A DNA stretch of 64,000 nt from Cyclobacterium amurskyense. GTDB taxonomy: Bacteria; Bacteroidota; Bacteroidia; Cytophagales; Cyclobacteriaceae. Both the position numbers and the translations under genes were made by a program. The DNA lies in contig NZ_CP012040.1 in NCBI RefSeq assembly GCF_001050135.1, positions 4,047,001 to 4,111,000 on the forward strand, given 5' to 3'. Shown piece after piece: positions 44,132-53,647 of the stretch; position 1 is the first letter of the stretch, and every line of letters starts with the position of its first letter. The notes beneath the pieces are model-generated. The model had not been told where the DNA came from and made no database searches. It saw only the letters and a list, made by a program, of their open reading frames with translations.

Positions 44132-45295
44132 ATGATGAAAAAATTCATAGGCTTATTAAAACTGGAATTCAGGCGTATTTTTTCCAATAGTGTGCTAATG
44201 GCCATCTTCTTTGGGGCGCCCATAGGCTACGGTATTTTATTTGGCTATGTGTACCAACAAGCCAAAGTCAAGGATTTACCCATAGTCATTGTGGACCAAG
44301 ACCAAAGTCCTGCATCGGATAAAATAATTGATGCTTTTGAAGACAATGAGGGCTTACATGTTTCTGATGTAAGGTCAATCCCTGGGGATATCAAAAATGA
44401 AATGCCTGTCAAACAATACGTAGCGGTAATTACCCTGCCTACTGATTTTGAAAAGGATCTTTTGCAAAAAAAACATCCAGAGGTACGTGTAGATTTGAAC
44501 ATGGCAAATATTTTAAATGCCAACACAGCGAGCAATCATATCAATACTGTGTTGATGACCATAAATGCTGGAATTGAAATAGAGGGGCTTAAAAAACAAG
44601 GACTTCATCCGGAACAGGCAAAAGCAGCTTATGAAAGTTTTAAAATTAACTTCAATAAACTTTATAATTCTACCGGGAATTATGTAACCTTTATGCTACC
44701 TGGGTTGCTTGCTGCCATTATGCAACAAATTATCTTTTTAGCAATGGCCTTGGCTTTCTCCCGAGATTTTGAGGATGGCTATTTTGGTAAGCTTGTAATT
44801 GAAAGCAAGTCTTCGATTTATCACATAGGCTTAAAGGCAACGCCCTTTTTGATTATGCTTCCCTTTATGTGGTTAATCATAAGTTTGATTCTTTCTTTCT
44901 TTAATGTTGGGGTAGAAGTAATTAATTTTCAAATGTTGATTTTGACAACATTATTAACCTTCGCGTCTATGTTTATAGGGATGTTGTTTTCGATTGCCAT
45001 ACCCAGCCAACTGAAAGCGACGGAGTTATTGATGGTAATCTCTACACCCGCATTTATTTTAAGTGGTTTTACTTGGCCTACTTCGGCAATCCCTGAGGTG
45101 ATTACAAATGTGGCTCGGTTTATTCCCGTAACTCAATACTTGAGTGGCTTTAGGAAAATAGCATTTTATGGAGGGGATTTTGCTTCAATTATGCCTGAAA
45201 TAAAGTTCCTGACAGGTATAATTTTAGTGGCAGTTATCACGATGATTTTGTTACTTCAGTTTAAAATTAACCGAATGGCAAAGAAGCAAAATTAA
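44132..45295 (+). CDS. ABC-2 type permease
   Basis: The 387-residue protein starts with one membrane helix, has a large extracytoplasmic loop (about 40-175; PIVIVDQDQSPASDKII) and five more helices at the end, the YbhR/DrrB ABC-2 pattern. It should work with TolC and HlyD to export a small molecule. No ATP-binding protein is encoded in the operon, nor elsewhere in the window, so the ATPase must be elsewhere in the genome. Confidence 0.9.
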   Translation: MMKKFIGLLKLEFRRIFSNSVLMAIFFGAPIGYGILFGYVYQQAKVKDLPIVIVDQDQSPASDKIIDAFEDNEGLHVSDVRSIPGDIKNEMPVKQYVAVITLPTDFEKDLLQKKHPEVRVDLNMANILNANTASNHINTVLMTINAGIEIEGLKKQGLHPEQAKAAYESFKINFNKLYNSTGNYVTFMLPGLLAAIMQQIIFLAMALAFSRDFEDGYFGKLVIESKSSIYHIGLKATPFLIMLPFMWLIISLILSFFNVGVEVINFQMLILTTLLTFASMFIGMLFSIAIPSQLKATELLMVISTPAFILSGFTWPTSAIPEVITNVARFIPVTQYLSGFRKIAFYGGDFASIMPEIKFLTGIILVAVITMILLLQFKINRMAKKQN

Positions 45296-45314
45296 TTTGA
45301 ATCTAAAGCAGTAG

Positions 45315-45354
45315 ATATGGCGGCATGAGGTCAATGACAGCAATGTCGCCATAT
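45315..45354. terminator. Weak hairpin between convergent exporter and acylase genes
   Basis: ATATGGCGGCAT (45315-45326) and ATGTCGCCATAT (45343-45354) form an imperfect stem with a 16-nt loop. There is no T-run, so termination is only suggested. Confidence 0.35.
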
Positions 45355-45359
45355 TTACC

Positions 45360-47414
45360 TTATCGGATATCGCTTAATTGCTCTCTTTTTTCTAGGTTTT
45401 GTAATTGATCTTCTCTTTGAAGCAATACTTTCCTCAGTTGCTTTTTGGAAAACAGTTCCAATTGATCTCCTACATGGGGACTATGGGCTTGGGTGGCATT
45501 TCCATACGACATCAGGGCTTTGGCAGTAACCTCCTTTCCAAACTCAGTGGCACAAACGTAGGTCTCACCGTGCGTGGCAAAGAATTGTCCATTTCCCTTT
45601 GGTGAATAATTCATGGTTCTAAATATCCCTAAACTTCCTGCACCACCATTTGCAGCATAGCTATGATTCCCAACCTCTAGACGGTAAACATCTCCATAGT
45701 TAACAGCTAGGGATCCGTAAATTTGTTGGTGCTTTACGGCCGCTATTTGAAGTGAGGAAGTAACATGAGTTAGGTCTTTTAACTTCCTGGGAGTGTTTAA
45801 AGGATCATTAAAATCCCATTCTTCAGCGAAAACGCCTTTGCTTCCAAGTTCTTTTGCGAACATGCTAAATAATACCGGCCCCGTACTATTTGCCTCGAAA
45901 GCACCATCCCAACTGAGCAATGTCGCTAACGCTTCCTTCGTCAAGCTATCCAATGCATCGGAATCGATTTTGCTTAAATCTTCTTTTATTCTTAAAAAAT
46001 ATTCCGATTTTGTATCATGCTTCAAAGCGATTAGTTGATCCAAGTTGAGGTTCATTGCATCTTTAATCAATAAAGCTGAGCGTTGGGGTCTAAATCCCAT
46101 TGCATTTGGAGCCATATGAGAAGGGTAATCATCAGGCCTAATTGCTGCAGGAAAGGTACTGGTATAGGGTGGGTCATTGGCATTTTGGATCCAGCCACTT
46201 TCGGGGTTTAGGTAGTTGGGAACCTCCTCTGAGGAATAGTAGCCTTGCCACAAATCTTTACTTGAAGTTCCGGAAACTACCTTCTGCCACTTATCCCAGC
46301 CTCCATTTTTCTTAGGAGCATTTCCTCCAAAATGATACAAAATATTGTTTTCTTTGTCGCTGTAAATCACATTGAATAGGGGCAGGCCATTCATTGCCAA
46401 GGCCCCCTGAAATTCTTCAAGGCTTTGGGATTCTCCCATGGCCAACCATTGACCAATTATATTGAGCTTACCGTCAGTATTGGGCCATTTTATGGCAATG
46501 GCTTTATTGCCTTCTTCTTTATATACCATTCCAAAAGCGGACTGTTTTCTCAGCACTGTTGTTGCTTTTTTTCCACTTCCTGTTTTTTCAATAATTTGGA
46601 CAGTGTCAATAGTGAAATCGTGAAATTCATTATCGAGTTGATACTGCCCATTTTGAAGGGTAAGTTCGTATAGATCCACATTGTCCAAGGTATTGACAGT
46701 GTGGGTCCAGCCTAGGTTTTTATTGAAGCCTATACCGATGGTAGGAAGGCCTACCAAGGTGGTTCCGTACAAATCGTTGGTTTCTGTAATTAAATGCGCT
46801 TCAAAAAACAACCAGAAATCATCCCAATTTAGATGTGGGTTGGCCATTAGCATGCTATTTCCGGAGGTAGTTTTACTTCCGCTGATAGCCCATCCATTTG
46901 ATCCGGCTGTCCATTTATTCGCTTTGCTAATATTTCGGTTAATCAGAAATTCTAAGTAAAAAACCCTAAATGTATGTTGAAGAATATCTTCGGGTTTTAC
47001 CGGTAATACCACTTTATATTTTTCTTCGAGTTCATTGGGGTTTTGGTCAGCATAGGTATTGATCCCTTTGGCAAAAGAGATCAGGACTTGCTTTTCCTTT
47101 TGAGGAAGTAGTGTATAAGCCTTCTGAGATGCATTGAGTACACCTAGCTGATGCAACAATTTATCTCTACCAATATCTTCGCTCCAATATTCACTCGATT
47201 TTGCCCTTCCTTCACCATATAATTTTAAGATCAGGTTGCCATGGTTATGCATTTGTGCCCAACCCATCATATAATAAAGGTTGTCATCAGTGCTGGCATA
47301 AATGTGAGGAATACCCCATTTGTCCCAAAGAATTTCGTCATTAGGCTGATTGAAATTCTGGAAGTCTAATCCTAATAAAAATGGAACTATAAAAAGAAGC
47401 AGCTTTTTGTACAC
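45360..47414 (-). CDS. Penicillin acylase family Ntn-hydrolase
   Basis: The 684-residue protein has a signal peptide (LLLFIVPFLLGLDFQ) and the layout of a penicillin-acylase precursor. There is an alpha chain with WGIPHIYA, a spacer, and the autocleavage point before serine in GSNGWAISGSKTTSG. The beta chain then includes LMANPHLNW, IGFNKNLGWTHTVNT and NDPP. The N-terminal serine of the beta chain is the nucleophile. It hydrolyses an amide such as an acyl-homoserine lactone or a beta-lactam side chain; which one is unknown. It should be periplasmic. Confidence 0.92.
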   Translation of the reverse strand: MYKKLLLFIVPFLLGLDFQNFNQPNDEILWDKWGIPHIYASTDDNLYYMMGWAQMHNHGNLILKLYGEGRAKSSEYWSEDIGRDKLLHQLGVLNASQKAYTLLPQKEKQVLISFAKGINTYADQNPNELEEKYKVVLPVKPEDILQHTFRVFYLEFLINRNISKANKWTAGSNGWAISGSKTTSGNSMLMANPHLNWDDFWLFFEAHLITETNDLYGTTLVGLPTIGIGFNKNLGWTHTVNTLDNVDLYELTLQNGQYQLDNEFHDFTIDTVQIIEKTGSGKKATTVLRKQSAFGMVYKEEGNKAIAIKWPNTDGKLNIIGQWLAMGESQSLEEFQGALAMNGLPLFNVIYSDKENNILYHFGGNAPKKNGGWDKWQKVVSGTSSKDLWQGYYSSEEVPNYLNPESGWIQNANDPPYTSTFPAAIRPDDYPSHMAPNAMGFRPQRSALLIKDAMNLNLDQLIALKHDTKSEYFLRIKEDLSKIDSDALDSLTKEALATLLSWDGAFEANSTGPVLFSMFAKELGSKGVFAEEWDFNDPLNTPRKLKDLTHVTSSLQIAAVKHQQIYGSLAVNYGDVYRLEVGNHSYAANGGAGSLGIFRTMNYSPKGNGQFFATHGETYVCATEFGKEVTAKALMSYGNATQAHSPHVGDQLELFSKKQLRKVLLQREDQLQNLEKREQLSDIR

Positions 47415-47494
47415 GGGATTAAATATTTTAATGAATTATCAGATGAGTTATATTCAATAACCGATCGGTTAATAAGTGTAGCATTAAGAATGGG

Positions 47495-48322
47495 TTAGTC
47501 AAATTTTACCGAAGTCATAGAAAGGGAACCTCCCAAAGGTTGATCGTTAAATAAGCTTGTTTCATCCTTACTGTCTTTCAGTGCCAATGTGTAGAGCAAG
47601 GGCAAATAGTGTTCCGGAGTTGGTATGGCCAGGTCAAAGGCTTTTCCTTGTTTTCTATAATTGATTAAACTTTGAAAATCCCCGTCTACAATCCAGGTCT
47701 TCATTTTCTCATTGGCTTCTATGGCCCAGTCAAATGCAAACGGTTCTCCCTGAAGTTTGTCCCAAGCGACTTTTCCCAGGTTGTGCACCATATTACCACT
47801 ACCAATGATTAAAATCCCCTTTTGACGTAATTGGGACAATTCTTGCGCCAATTCAAAGTGGTATTTTGCAGGCTTGGTATAATCCAAACTCATTTGAATG
47901 ATGGGGACATCTGCATTGGGGTAAAGGTGTTTGACTACACTCCAAGCACCATGATCCAAGCCCCAGCTTTCATCAAGCCCTATACTTGTGTTGGTGATTA
48001 AATCCTTTGTTTCCTGGGCCAGAGAAGGACTTCCTGGTGCCGGGTATTGCACATCAAAAAGGGCCTGCGGGAAACCGGAAAAATCATGAATGGTTCTTGG
48101 GTTTTCCATAGCGGTAACATAGGTCCCCTTGGTTTCCCAATGGGCAGAAATACATAGAATAGCCCTTGGTTTTTTAATTTCTTCTCCTACTTTTTTAAAA
48201 CCCTTTACAAATTCATTCTCTTCAATTCCATTCATGGGGCTACCATGTCCAAGAAATAAAACAGGCATTTTTTGGGTATTAGAAAAGGATCCGGAGAGTT
48301 TGTTTAAAGCTTTAAAGTACAT
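47495..48322 (-). CDS. ygiD: LigB/YgiD-type extradiol dioxygenase
   Basis: The 275-residue protein belongs to the 4,5-DOPA dioxygenase (YgiD) group: FLGHGSPMNGIEEN, ISAHWETKGTYVT, LDHGAWSVVKHLYPNADVP and IIGSGNMVHNL contain the conserved histidines that bind iron or zinc. It opens catechol-type rings, though the true substrate in Bacteroidota is not established. The first ATG is used; another at codon 19 (MPVLFLGHGSP) would also fit. No Shine-Dalgarno sequence decides. Confidence 0.9.
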   Translation of the reverse strand: MYFKALNKLSGSFSNTQKMPVLFLGHGSPMNGIEENEFVKGFKKVGEEIKKPRAILCISAHWETKGTYVTAMENPRTIHDFSGFPQALFDVQYPAPGSPSLAQETKDLITNTSIGLDESWGLDHGAWSVVKHLYPNADVPIIQMSLDYTKPAKYHFELAQELSQLRQKGILIIGSGNMVHNLGKVAWDKLQGEPFAFDWAIEANEKMKTWIVDGDFQSLINYRKQGKAFDLAIPTPEHYLPLLYTLALKDSKDETSLFNDQPLGGSLSMTSVKFD

Positions 48323-48759
48323 TGAATAATTGATTTTTGGGTGGCATTTAAGTATTCATTGGGGTAAGGTTTGCTTTGAAAAAGAGTTCCCCTATAAATA
48401 TACTCCGCGTTCCCAATAATGGGTTACTTGGGTTTTGGAATATATAGAAATTAATGTTAAATGAAGAGCTTGTTTTTTCTTAAGGTAGGCTTAAGATTTT
48501 GTCAGTATTATTGCAAAAAAAAGCAACAATACCGCCAAAATCAGTTGGCGTACAGACCATACTGCATGGGCTATTGCCCCTGTCTACAAAAATGTCACCC
48601 CTGAGCGGGGTTTTATGTTTATTCGAAATTTTAGTCTATCAATATTTAAATTGGCTGAGTAAAAAAAAGAAAACCAAGTCCTCTGACAATATTCAAGGGA
48701 CAAGGTTTGTTGATTTATTTTTTATCGAGATAGCTTTACTCTTTGTTAGTAAATTGATT
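48323..48759. other. Intergenic region with terminator-like hairpins
   Basis: No gene is convincing in the 436 bp. The region holds the hairpin CCCCTGAGCGGGGTTTT near 48598 and the terminator described at 48661. The rest is AT-rich. Confidence 0.45.
48661..48708 (-). terminator. Likely terminator of the DUF975-like gene
   Basis: AAACCAAGTCC (48671-48681) and GGACAAGGTTT (48698-48708) form a stem with an internal mismatch. On the minus strand it is followed by a T-rich run (complement of 48661-48668). Confidence 0.6.
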
Positions 48760-49368
48760 TTAGATAACCTCAGGGATGATATTCCTATCTTTTATGTCCA
48801 TATAAAATTTAGCCAGAGTCACATTGGCAAAGGGGATAAACCACAAAAATCCAATTCCCAAGGTAAGTATACAAAGCAAAGCCATACCAAGAAACATCAA
48901 GAACATAAGGAAAAGCTTCATTTTGTAACCATTCATCATTTGCTTGCTTTTGTCAATGGCATCCAGTGGGCCAATGTTTGGATCATCAGCGATAATATAG
49001 AAAGTCATGGCATAGGAAAGGGCGGCAATGATTCCGGGTATTATCAGCAAAAGCATCCATAGAAGTATAAAAATGAACATCAATAAATAGGCCCCTAAAG
49101 CTGTACCAAAGTTATTGAAGCCATCAAATATTTGTTGCAATCTGGCATTTTGATCTCGGGCAATACTCAAGGAAAAATAGGCCAAACCAAGTGTCATAGG
49201 TCCTGTAATTAACAAGGTTCCCAAGGCTATCATCGGATAGTAATCCGCCATTCCTTGTAAAAAGCCCATGATAAACATATATAAAAGAAAAGTACCTATG
49301 GCCAGCCCCCAATTACCCTTTAGGGATTCACGTGCCATTTTCATTAATTCTACATTCTCAGTTCCCAT
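48760..49368 (-). CDS. DUF975-like membrane protein
   Basis: The 202-residue protein has about four to five membrane segments and the pattern ARESLKGNWGLAIGTFLLY, then LAYFSLSIARDQNARLQQIF and SYAMTFYIIADDPNIGPLDAI, where 'DPxIGPLDAIxxSxxMMNGYK' is characteristic of the DUF975 (YfhO-like) group. Function is unknown. The protein is likely in the inner membrane. It stands alone. Confidence 0.82.
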   Translation of the reverse strand: MGTENVELMKMARESLKGNWGLAIGTFLLYMFIMGFLQGMADYYPMIALGTLLITGPMTLGLAYFSLSIARDQNARLQQIFDGFNNFGTALGAYLLMFIFILLWMLLLIIPGIIAALSYAMTFYIIADDPNIGPLDAIDKSKQMMNGYKMKLFLMFLMFLGMALLCILTLGIGFLWFIPFANVTLAKFYMDIKDRNIIPEVI

Positions 49369-49514
49369 GTTTATATCTTTCAGGTTTTAGGTGGCTAGGT
49401 AGCGTTTGTGCTTTTATAATTGTTGGTAAAATCCTAAGAGCTTAGCCCTTACGATTGAATATAGGTTAAATTTTAGACGAGACCAATAGTTTGAAATATT
49501 ATTTTCGATTTTGG

Positions 49515-49604
49515 TGCGTTTTGATTTATACCGGACCCTGAGCGGAAGGGGTAGGTAATACGGATACGTTGCCCTAAGGCTTCGGCTCCGCTCAGCCGTC
49601 GGGT
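49515..49604 (+). repeat. REP-like palindromic repeat, copy 1
   Basis: The segment around TACCGGACCCTGAGCGGA and TTCGGCTCCGCTCAGCCGTC recurs at 49836-49931. The two ends can fold on each other, CTGAGCGGAG with CTCCGCTCAG-like arms. Confidence 0.65.
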
Positions 49605-49835
49605 TTGAAGTGAAGCAACTTTATTTAAATAGGTGCTTAGAGGTGTTTGATTAAGTACCGCGTAAGTTAGACAGTTACGTAAAAAATCCCCCTTGCTCTC
49701 CGCCGCGGCGGAGGGACTTTGTTACGTTAGGATTTAACATATGCAGTTTACCTTCAAGCTTTATCAGCACAATTAATTTCAGAAAATCAGCTATAAATAC
49801 CTTTTTCTGCAATTCCCCCTTGAAGAGGGATTCTG

Positions 49836-49931
49836 ATGCGTTTGATATCCTACCGGACCCTGAGCGGAGCCAAAGGGGTAGGTATTACGCATGCATTGCC
49901 CTATGGCTTCGACTCCGGTCAGCCGCCGGGT
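49836..49931 (+). repeat. REP-like palindromic repeat, copy 2
   Basis: Same orientation as copy 1. TACCGGACCCTGAGCGGAGC and GGCTTCGACTCCGGTCAGCC form the arms. A 5-bp insertion relative to copy 1 lies after GAGCGGA. Confidence 0.65.
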
Positions 49932-50162
49932 ATTTTCCCTGCCTAATTGGTCATTGAATAAATAATAAGGCTTGATTAACTTTGTTCTTAGTTTTATTAT
50001 TATTATTATGAATAATTAAAATAATGAAAGGTAATATTCATGCCTTTTTTCAAATGAATAAACAAAGACTAAAAGAGGATACATGGGTTTTGGTTAAATT
50101 AAAGTTTAAATGAGCTTTTTAAAATTTTGTAAATTATTAAGTACCCTTAATTGCTTGTGAGA

Positions 50163-51302
50163 ATGAGAATATTTTTTCCGTTATTGATATTGATAGCTAC
50201 CGGATGTAATGGTTCGGTAGAAGAGAAGACAATTGATTTTAAGACCAATCTTCTTGAAATTAAGCTTTTAGAAACCATTCCGGTTAATCCTCGATATACC
50301 CAGTTGATTGCCTCAGACTCGGGTGAATACCTTTTACTTTTAAACGACTTTAAGGATAAATTCCAATTTCTTGAACTTCCCTCAGGAGGGATCGCTCATG
50401 AAATAACAATTCAGCGAGAGGGAGAAAATGGGATTTCAGGGTTTAATGCCGGAACAGTTACCGGATGGGATTCTCTTTGGGTAACCAACAGGCCTCCAAG
50501 CTTAGTTTTAACTAACTTTAGCGGAGAAGTATTAAAAAAGGTGACTATTATTGACGATCAAACACCACTTACCGTAATAAGATCTGACTTTGATAGGCGA
50601 ATGCATCAATATGGAAACAAAATTTTCGGCTCACAGCCACTATTCATGGACCATCATGGGATGAATAAAGATGCCATTCAAAAGCAAAGATTGGTCTTTA
50701 GTTTGGATGTCAATACAGGAGATGTGGAGTGGTACGATGTATTTTACAGAGAAGACTATTGGGATAATGGCAAAAAGCCTTCCGGTTACTCATGGACAGA
50801 AAAGGATGGAAAGCTATACATTGCACCTTGGCATGACCATGAGATTCAGGTTTTTGATTTGGCCTCAGGTACAGTTACAAATCGAAAGGAGGTGAAATCT
50901 AATCATGTCAACAAACCTGATTACGTCAATGAAATCTTACCAATGGAAAAAGCCTTAGCAAATTCTTTTTCTTCAGACCGTTATAAAAGCCTTCTTTATG
51001 ATAAGTACAGGAATGTATTTTACAGGTTTTTCTTACCTTCCTTTGATCCCGAAATCTTGGAGGAAGAATACAATCATTTAGACCTCGAATTCTCAAGACC
51101 CTATTCGGGTGTGATGGTTTTGGATAGCGAACTGAATATTATCGGTGAACATATTTTTGATAAATTTCAGGTTTATTCATTAAATAACCATTTTGTAGGT
51201 GAGAAAGGATTGTACATTTCTGCAAACAATCCATTTAACCCAGAATATAATGAGGATATGTTAAGGTACTTAATATTTACGCCGGAGTTGAGAGAGGAAT
51301 AA
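50163..51302 (+). CDS. DUF4221-like lipoprotein
   Basis: The 379-residue protein starts at ATG 50163 (the frame is open from a TTG at 50151). It has a lipobox (LLILIATGC; cysteine about residue 15), so it is lipidated. The rest is beta-propeller-like (NGISGFNAGTVTGWDSLWVTNRPP, EVQVFDLASGTVTNR, YSGVMVLDSELNIIGEHIF), consistent with the DUF4221/TolB-like propeller lipoproteins abundant in Bacteroidota. No catalytic motif is visible; function unknown. Confidence 0.75.
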   Translation: MRIFFPLLILIATGCNGSVEEKTIDFKTNLLEIKLLETIPVNPRYTQLIASDSGEYLLLLNDFKDKFQFLELPSGGIAHEITIQREGENGISGFNAGTVTGWDSLWVTNRPPSLVLTNFSGEVLKKVTIIDDQTPLTVIRSDFDRRMHQYGNKIFGSQPLFMDHHGMNKDAIQKQRLVFSLDVNTGDVEWYDVFYREDYWDNGKKPSGYSWTEKDGKLYIAPWHDHEIQVFDLASGTVTNRKEVKSNHVNKPDYVNEILPMEKALANSFSSDRYKSLLYDKYRNVFYRFFLPSFDPEILEEEYNHLDLEFSRPYSGVMVLDSELNIIGEHIFDKFQVYSLNNHFVGEKGLYISANNPFNPEYNEDMLRYLIFTPELREE

Positions 51303-51450
51303 GCTTATCAGGATTAACGGAAATAAAATTGCAAAGCCGCTAAATAGTGCCACCTTGATAATTTAAATAATGTAATAGGTTTACAGTTTATGAAAAAAAT
51401 CTCAATTTGAATTTCCAATTGTATCAACCTTATATTTTAGAATGTTTACG

Positions 51451-51497
51451 TTAGAAATCCCCCTTAGTCCCCCTTTGGAAAAAAGGGGGATTTTGAT
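51451..51497. repeat. Hairpin AAATCCCCC...GGGGGATTT
   Basis: AAATCCCCCTTAGTCCCCC is followed closely by its partner AAAGGGGGATTT. The left arm type recurs near 49684 and 49813. Confidence 0.6.
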
Positions 51498-51530
51498 ATT
51501 TCTTCAATTGACGATTGCGTTACTGACTTT

Positions 51531-51738
51531 AACCCGAAATATGCAATATACGTTCTATTATGTGCTGAAATCGCTTTAAAATCAGCCACTTCGTTGCTGT
51601 TTGGAGATTTCACCATAGCGGTGCTATGCTAAAATCTCCAAACAGTCTGATTGCGATTGCAACACTTCCCGTAAACACGGGACAGGCATCACCCCTGACC
51701 TTGTCAGGGCGGAGAAATCCTATTACTTAATCCGGGTT
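51531..51738 (+). repeat. Palindromic element family, copy 6
   Basis: The 208-bp copy begins AACCCGAAATATGCAATA and ends TTAATCCGGGTT. The central stem (CTGTTTGGAGATTT with AAATCTCCAAACAG) and the CCCGTAAACACGGG and CCCTGACCTTGTCAGGG hairpins are intact. Confidence 0.9.
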
Positions 51739-51743
51739 TAAAT

Positions 51744-52772
51744 TTATTTCTCCATTACATTCACACTATTCGCTGGGCTTAGCTGGACTACTTCTTCCAG
51801 GAACTTTATGCTTTCCTCTAGCACTTCGTCCCAACTTTCCGTTTTCAAACTGGAAGCAATCACATGGTCACCGGCCTCAGGGAAAGCTACTTTCCGCTTT
51901 TTGTCTTCAGGAGTACTTACACTGGCATACATGTCCAGCATGGCTGGAACGGAAACTACCTTGTCCTGCTCTTCCTCATTTTTGTAATAATAGGCCAGAA
52001 AAAGTGGTTGTTTTACTTTTTCAAAGGTTTCCTTGTTCATTTTACTTTTTAGCAGAACAGCCAGACTTGTATAAGCATTGATATGATAATTTGTTGCCCA
52101 ATATTTTCCTTCTTCGGGTTCTCTTTCTATCACCTGCACCCCATTTTCATTGGTCATTGTCATTTCCATTAGTTGTTTCATCCAAGGCTGAAACAAGGGA
52201 TCGAGTCGATCACCATAGATGCCGATACATGGGGAGTACAATACCAAGGAATGAATTTCCGGTCTTTCCTCTGCCAGGATCAATGACAAGGCACCACCCA
52301 TAGAGGTCCCTACTACGATTACACTATCCCCCAATTGTCTGCTGATCATATAGGCTCTTCTTGCCCCATCCACCAGGCTTTTGGCATTTAGGTGTTCAAA
52401 GGCATTTGCACGCTCTATGCCATGTTCCGGTAGCCTGGCCAAGTAGAGGTTGGCACCAAAATGTTTGGCCAATTGCTGATGCACAGGGTCGCCCTCCATC
52501 TGACTGGCACCAAAACCGTGTACATAGAGAATACTGAAAGCGGTTTTTTCCTTTCTCTCAGGGTCAGCCCAGACTATCCTGGCTTCATTATTAGGTTTAA
52601 GGCCTTGCACAGTGTCTTCACCCTGCTGTATATAGGCTTCCAGGTTATTGAGATTTGATGGCACTTCAGGATAGGTACCGGATAAGTCCTGAATGCTTTC
52701 TTTTGGTCCGAGCATATAAAAGATGACAATAAAAATGGCTGAACCCATCAGCCAGGGAAGGACTCTTTTCAT
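51744..52772 (-). CDS. Membrane-anchored alpha/beta hydrolase
   Basis: The 342-residue protein (from ATG 52772, MKRVLPWLMG) has one N-terminal membrane anchor (about 5-23). An alpha/beta-hydrolase fold follows: LYVHGFGASQMEG (oxyanion hole), VVGTSMGGALSLILAEE (nucleophile elbow GTSMG) and a late EAGDHVIASS with the histidine. The open frame extends to 52805, but the internal start leaves a 4-bp gap to the proC stop and gives a proper anchor. Likely an esterase or lipase-like enzyme of unknown substrate, cotranscribed with proC. Confidence 0.85.
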   Translation of the reverse strand: MKRVLPWLMGSAIFIVIFYMLGPKESIQDLSGTYPEVPSNLNNLEAYIQQGEDTVQGLKPNNEARIVWADPERKEKTAFSILYVHGFGASQMEGDPVHQQLAKHFGANLYLARLPEHGIERANAFEHLNAKSLVDGARRAYMISRQLGDSVIVVGTSMGGALSLILAEERPEIHSLVLYSPCIGIYGDRLDPLFQPWMKQLMEMTMTNENGVQVIEREPEEGKYWATNYHINAYTSLAVLLKSKMNKETFEKVKQPLFLAYYYKNEEEQDKVVSVPAMLDMYASVSTPEDKKRKVAFPEAGDHVIASSLKTESWDEVLEESIKFLEEVVQLSPANSVNVMEK

Positions 52773-52776
52773 GATT

Positions 52777-53577
52777 TTATTTTTTGATGTCTTCGTAAGA
52801 GGCAACTACCCCTCTTACCATGGCAGAACTGAAGCCATGGTGCTCCATTTCATTTAAGCCCTTGATGGTAGAGCCTTTTGGCGTCGTCACCTTATCTATG
52901 GCTGCTTCAGGGTGAATCCCTTTCTGAATAATCAATTCGGCAGCACCTTTGACCGTCTGCGTCACAATTTTATTGGCTGTTTTGGCATCAAATCCTATTT
53001 GGATTCCTCCTTGTGTCATGGCGCGCATAAAGCGCAGAACAAATGCAGTGCCGCAAGCCCCCAAAACAGTGGCCGCTTCCATCAGGTGTTCTTCTATGGT
53101 GATGCTAATGCCTACACTATTGAAAATGGCTTTGATGGCCTCTTCTGTTTTTTGGTCAAAACCTTCCCCACAAATGCAGGTAATGGATTCTTTAATATCT
53201 GCTGCTATATTGGGCATAACCCTGAAAACAGTAGTACCGGGTTCTAGTTCAGCCTTTATGGCCTGCAAGGTAATACCAGCAGCCAAAGAGGCGATTACTT
53301 GCTTGTCTTTCTTTAAAAATGGCTTAATCTCCTGTAGAATAGGCTGAATATTGTAAGGTTTAACACCTAAAATTACAAAGTCGGCATCCTTAACGGCTTC
53401 TTTATTATCAGCTAGTACTGTGACTCCTTGGGATTCTAGGTAAAACAAACTTTCCGGATGTCTTTTGGTAACGATTAGCCTTTTTCCGTCAAATCCTTCT
53501 GTACTCAATAAGCCATTGGCTATAGAAAGCCCCAGGTTTCCGCAACCTATGATGGCTATTTTAGTATTGTTGTCCAT
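52777..53577 (-). CDS. proC: Pyrroline-5-carboxylate reductase
   Basis: The 266-residue enzyme reduces pyrroline-5-carboxylate to proline with NAD(P)H, the last step of proline synthesis. The N-terminal Rossmann loop is IIGCGNLGLSIANGL. Other signatures are VILGVKPYNI, RVMPNIAA, GACGTAFVLRFM and the C-terminal VTTPKGSTIKGLNEME. Length is normal. It is the first gene of a likely two-gene unit with the hydrolase downstream. Confidence 0.95.
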   Translation of the reverse strand: MDNNTKIAIIGCGNLGLSIANGLLSTEGFDGKRLIVTKRHPESLFYLESQGVTVLADNKEAVKDADFVILGVKPYNIQPILQEIKPFLKKDKQVIASLAAGITLQAIKAELEPGTTVFRVMPNIAADIKESITCICGEGFDQKTEEAIKAIFNSVGISITIEEHLMEAATVLGACGTAFVLRFMRAMTQGGIQIGFDAKTANKIVTQTVKGAAELIIQKGIHPEAAIDKVTTPKGSTIKGLNEMEHHGFSSAMVRGVVASYEDIKK

Positions 53578-53647
53578 TTATTTTAGTCCTTATTTAAAAT
53601 CAAGCAATAAATTTACTCATAATTTATGAGATTTCGGGGATGACCAT

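Larger units (their letters stand above)
49369..50162. other. 790-bp intergenic region with REP-like repeats
   Basis: No gene is visible. Two palindromic repeats are listed separately. Further AATCCCCCTT stretches lie near 49684 and 49813, one followed by the GC-rich inverted repeat CTCCGCCGCGGCGGAG. Confidence 0.55.

Noticed and set aside
48499..49062. 187-residue open frame on the plus strand opposite the DUF975-like gene
   Set aside because: It is the antisense shadow of the membrane protein gene, has no recognisable domain and its first third covers the terminator region.
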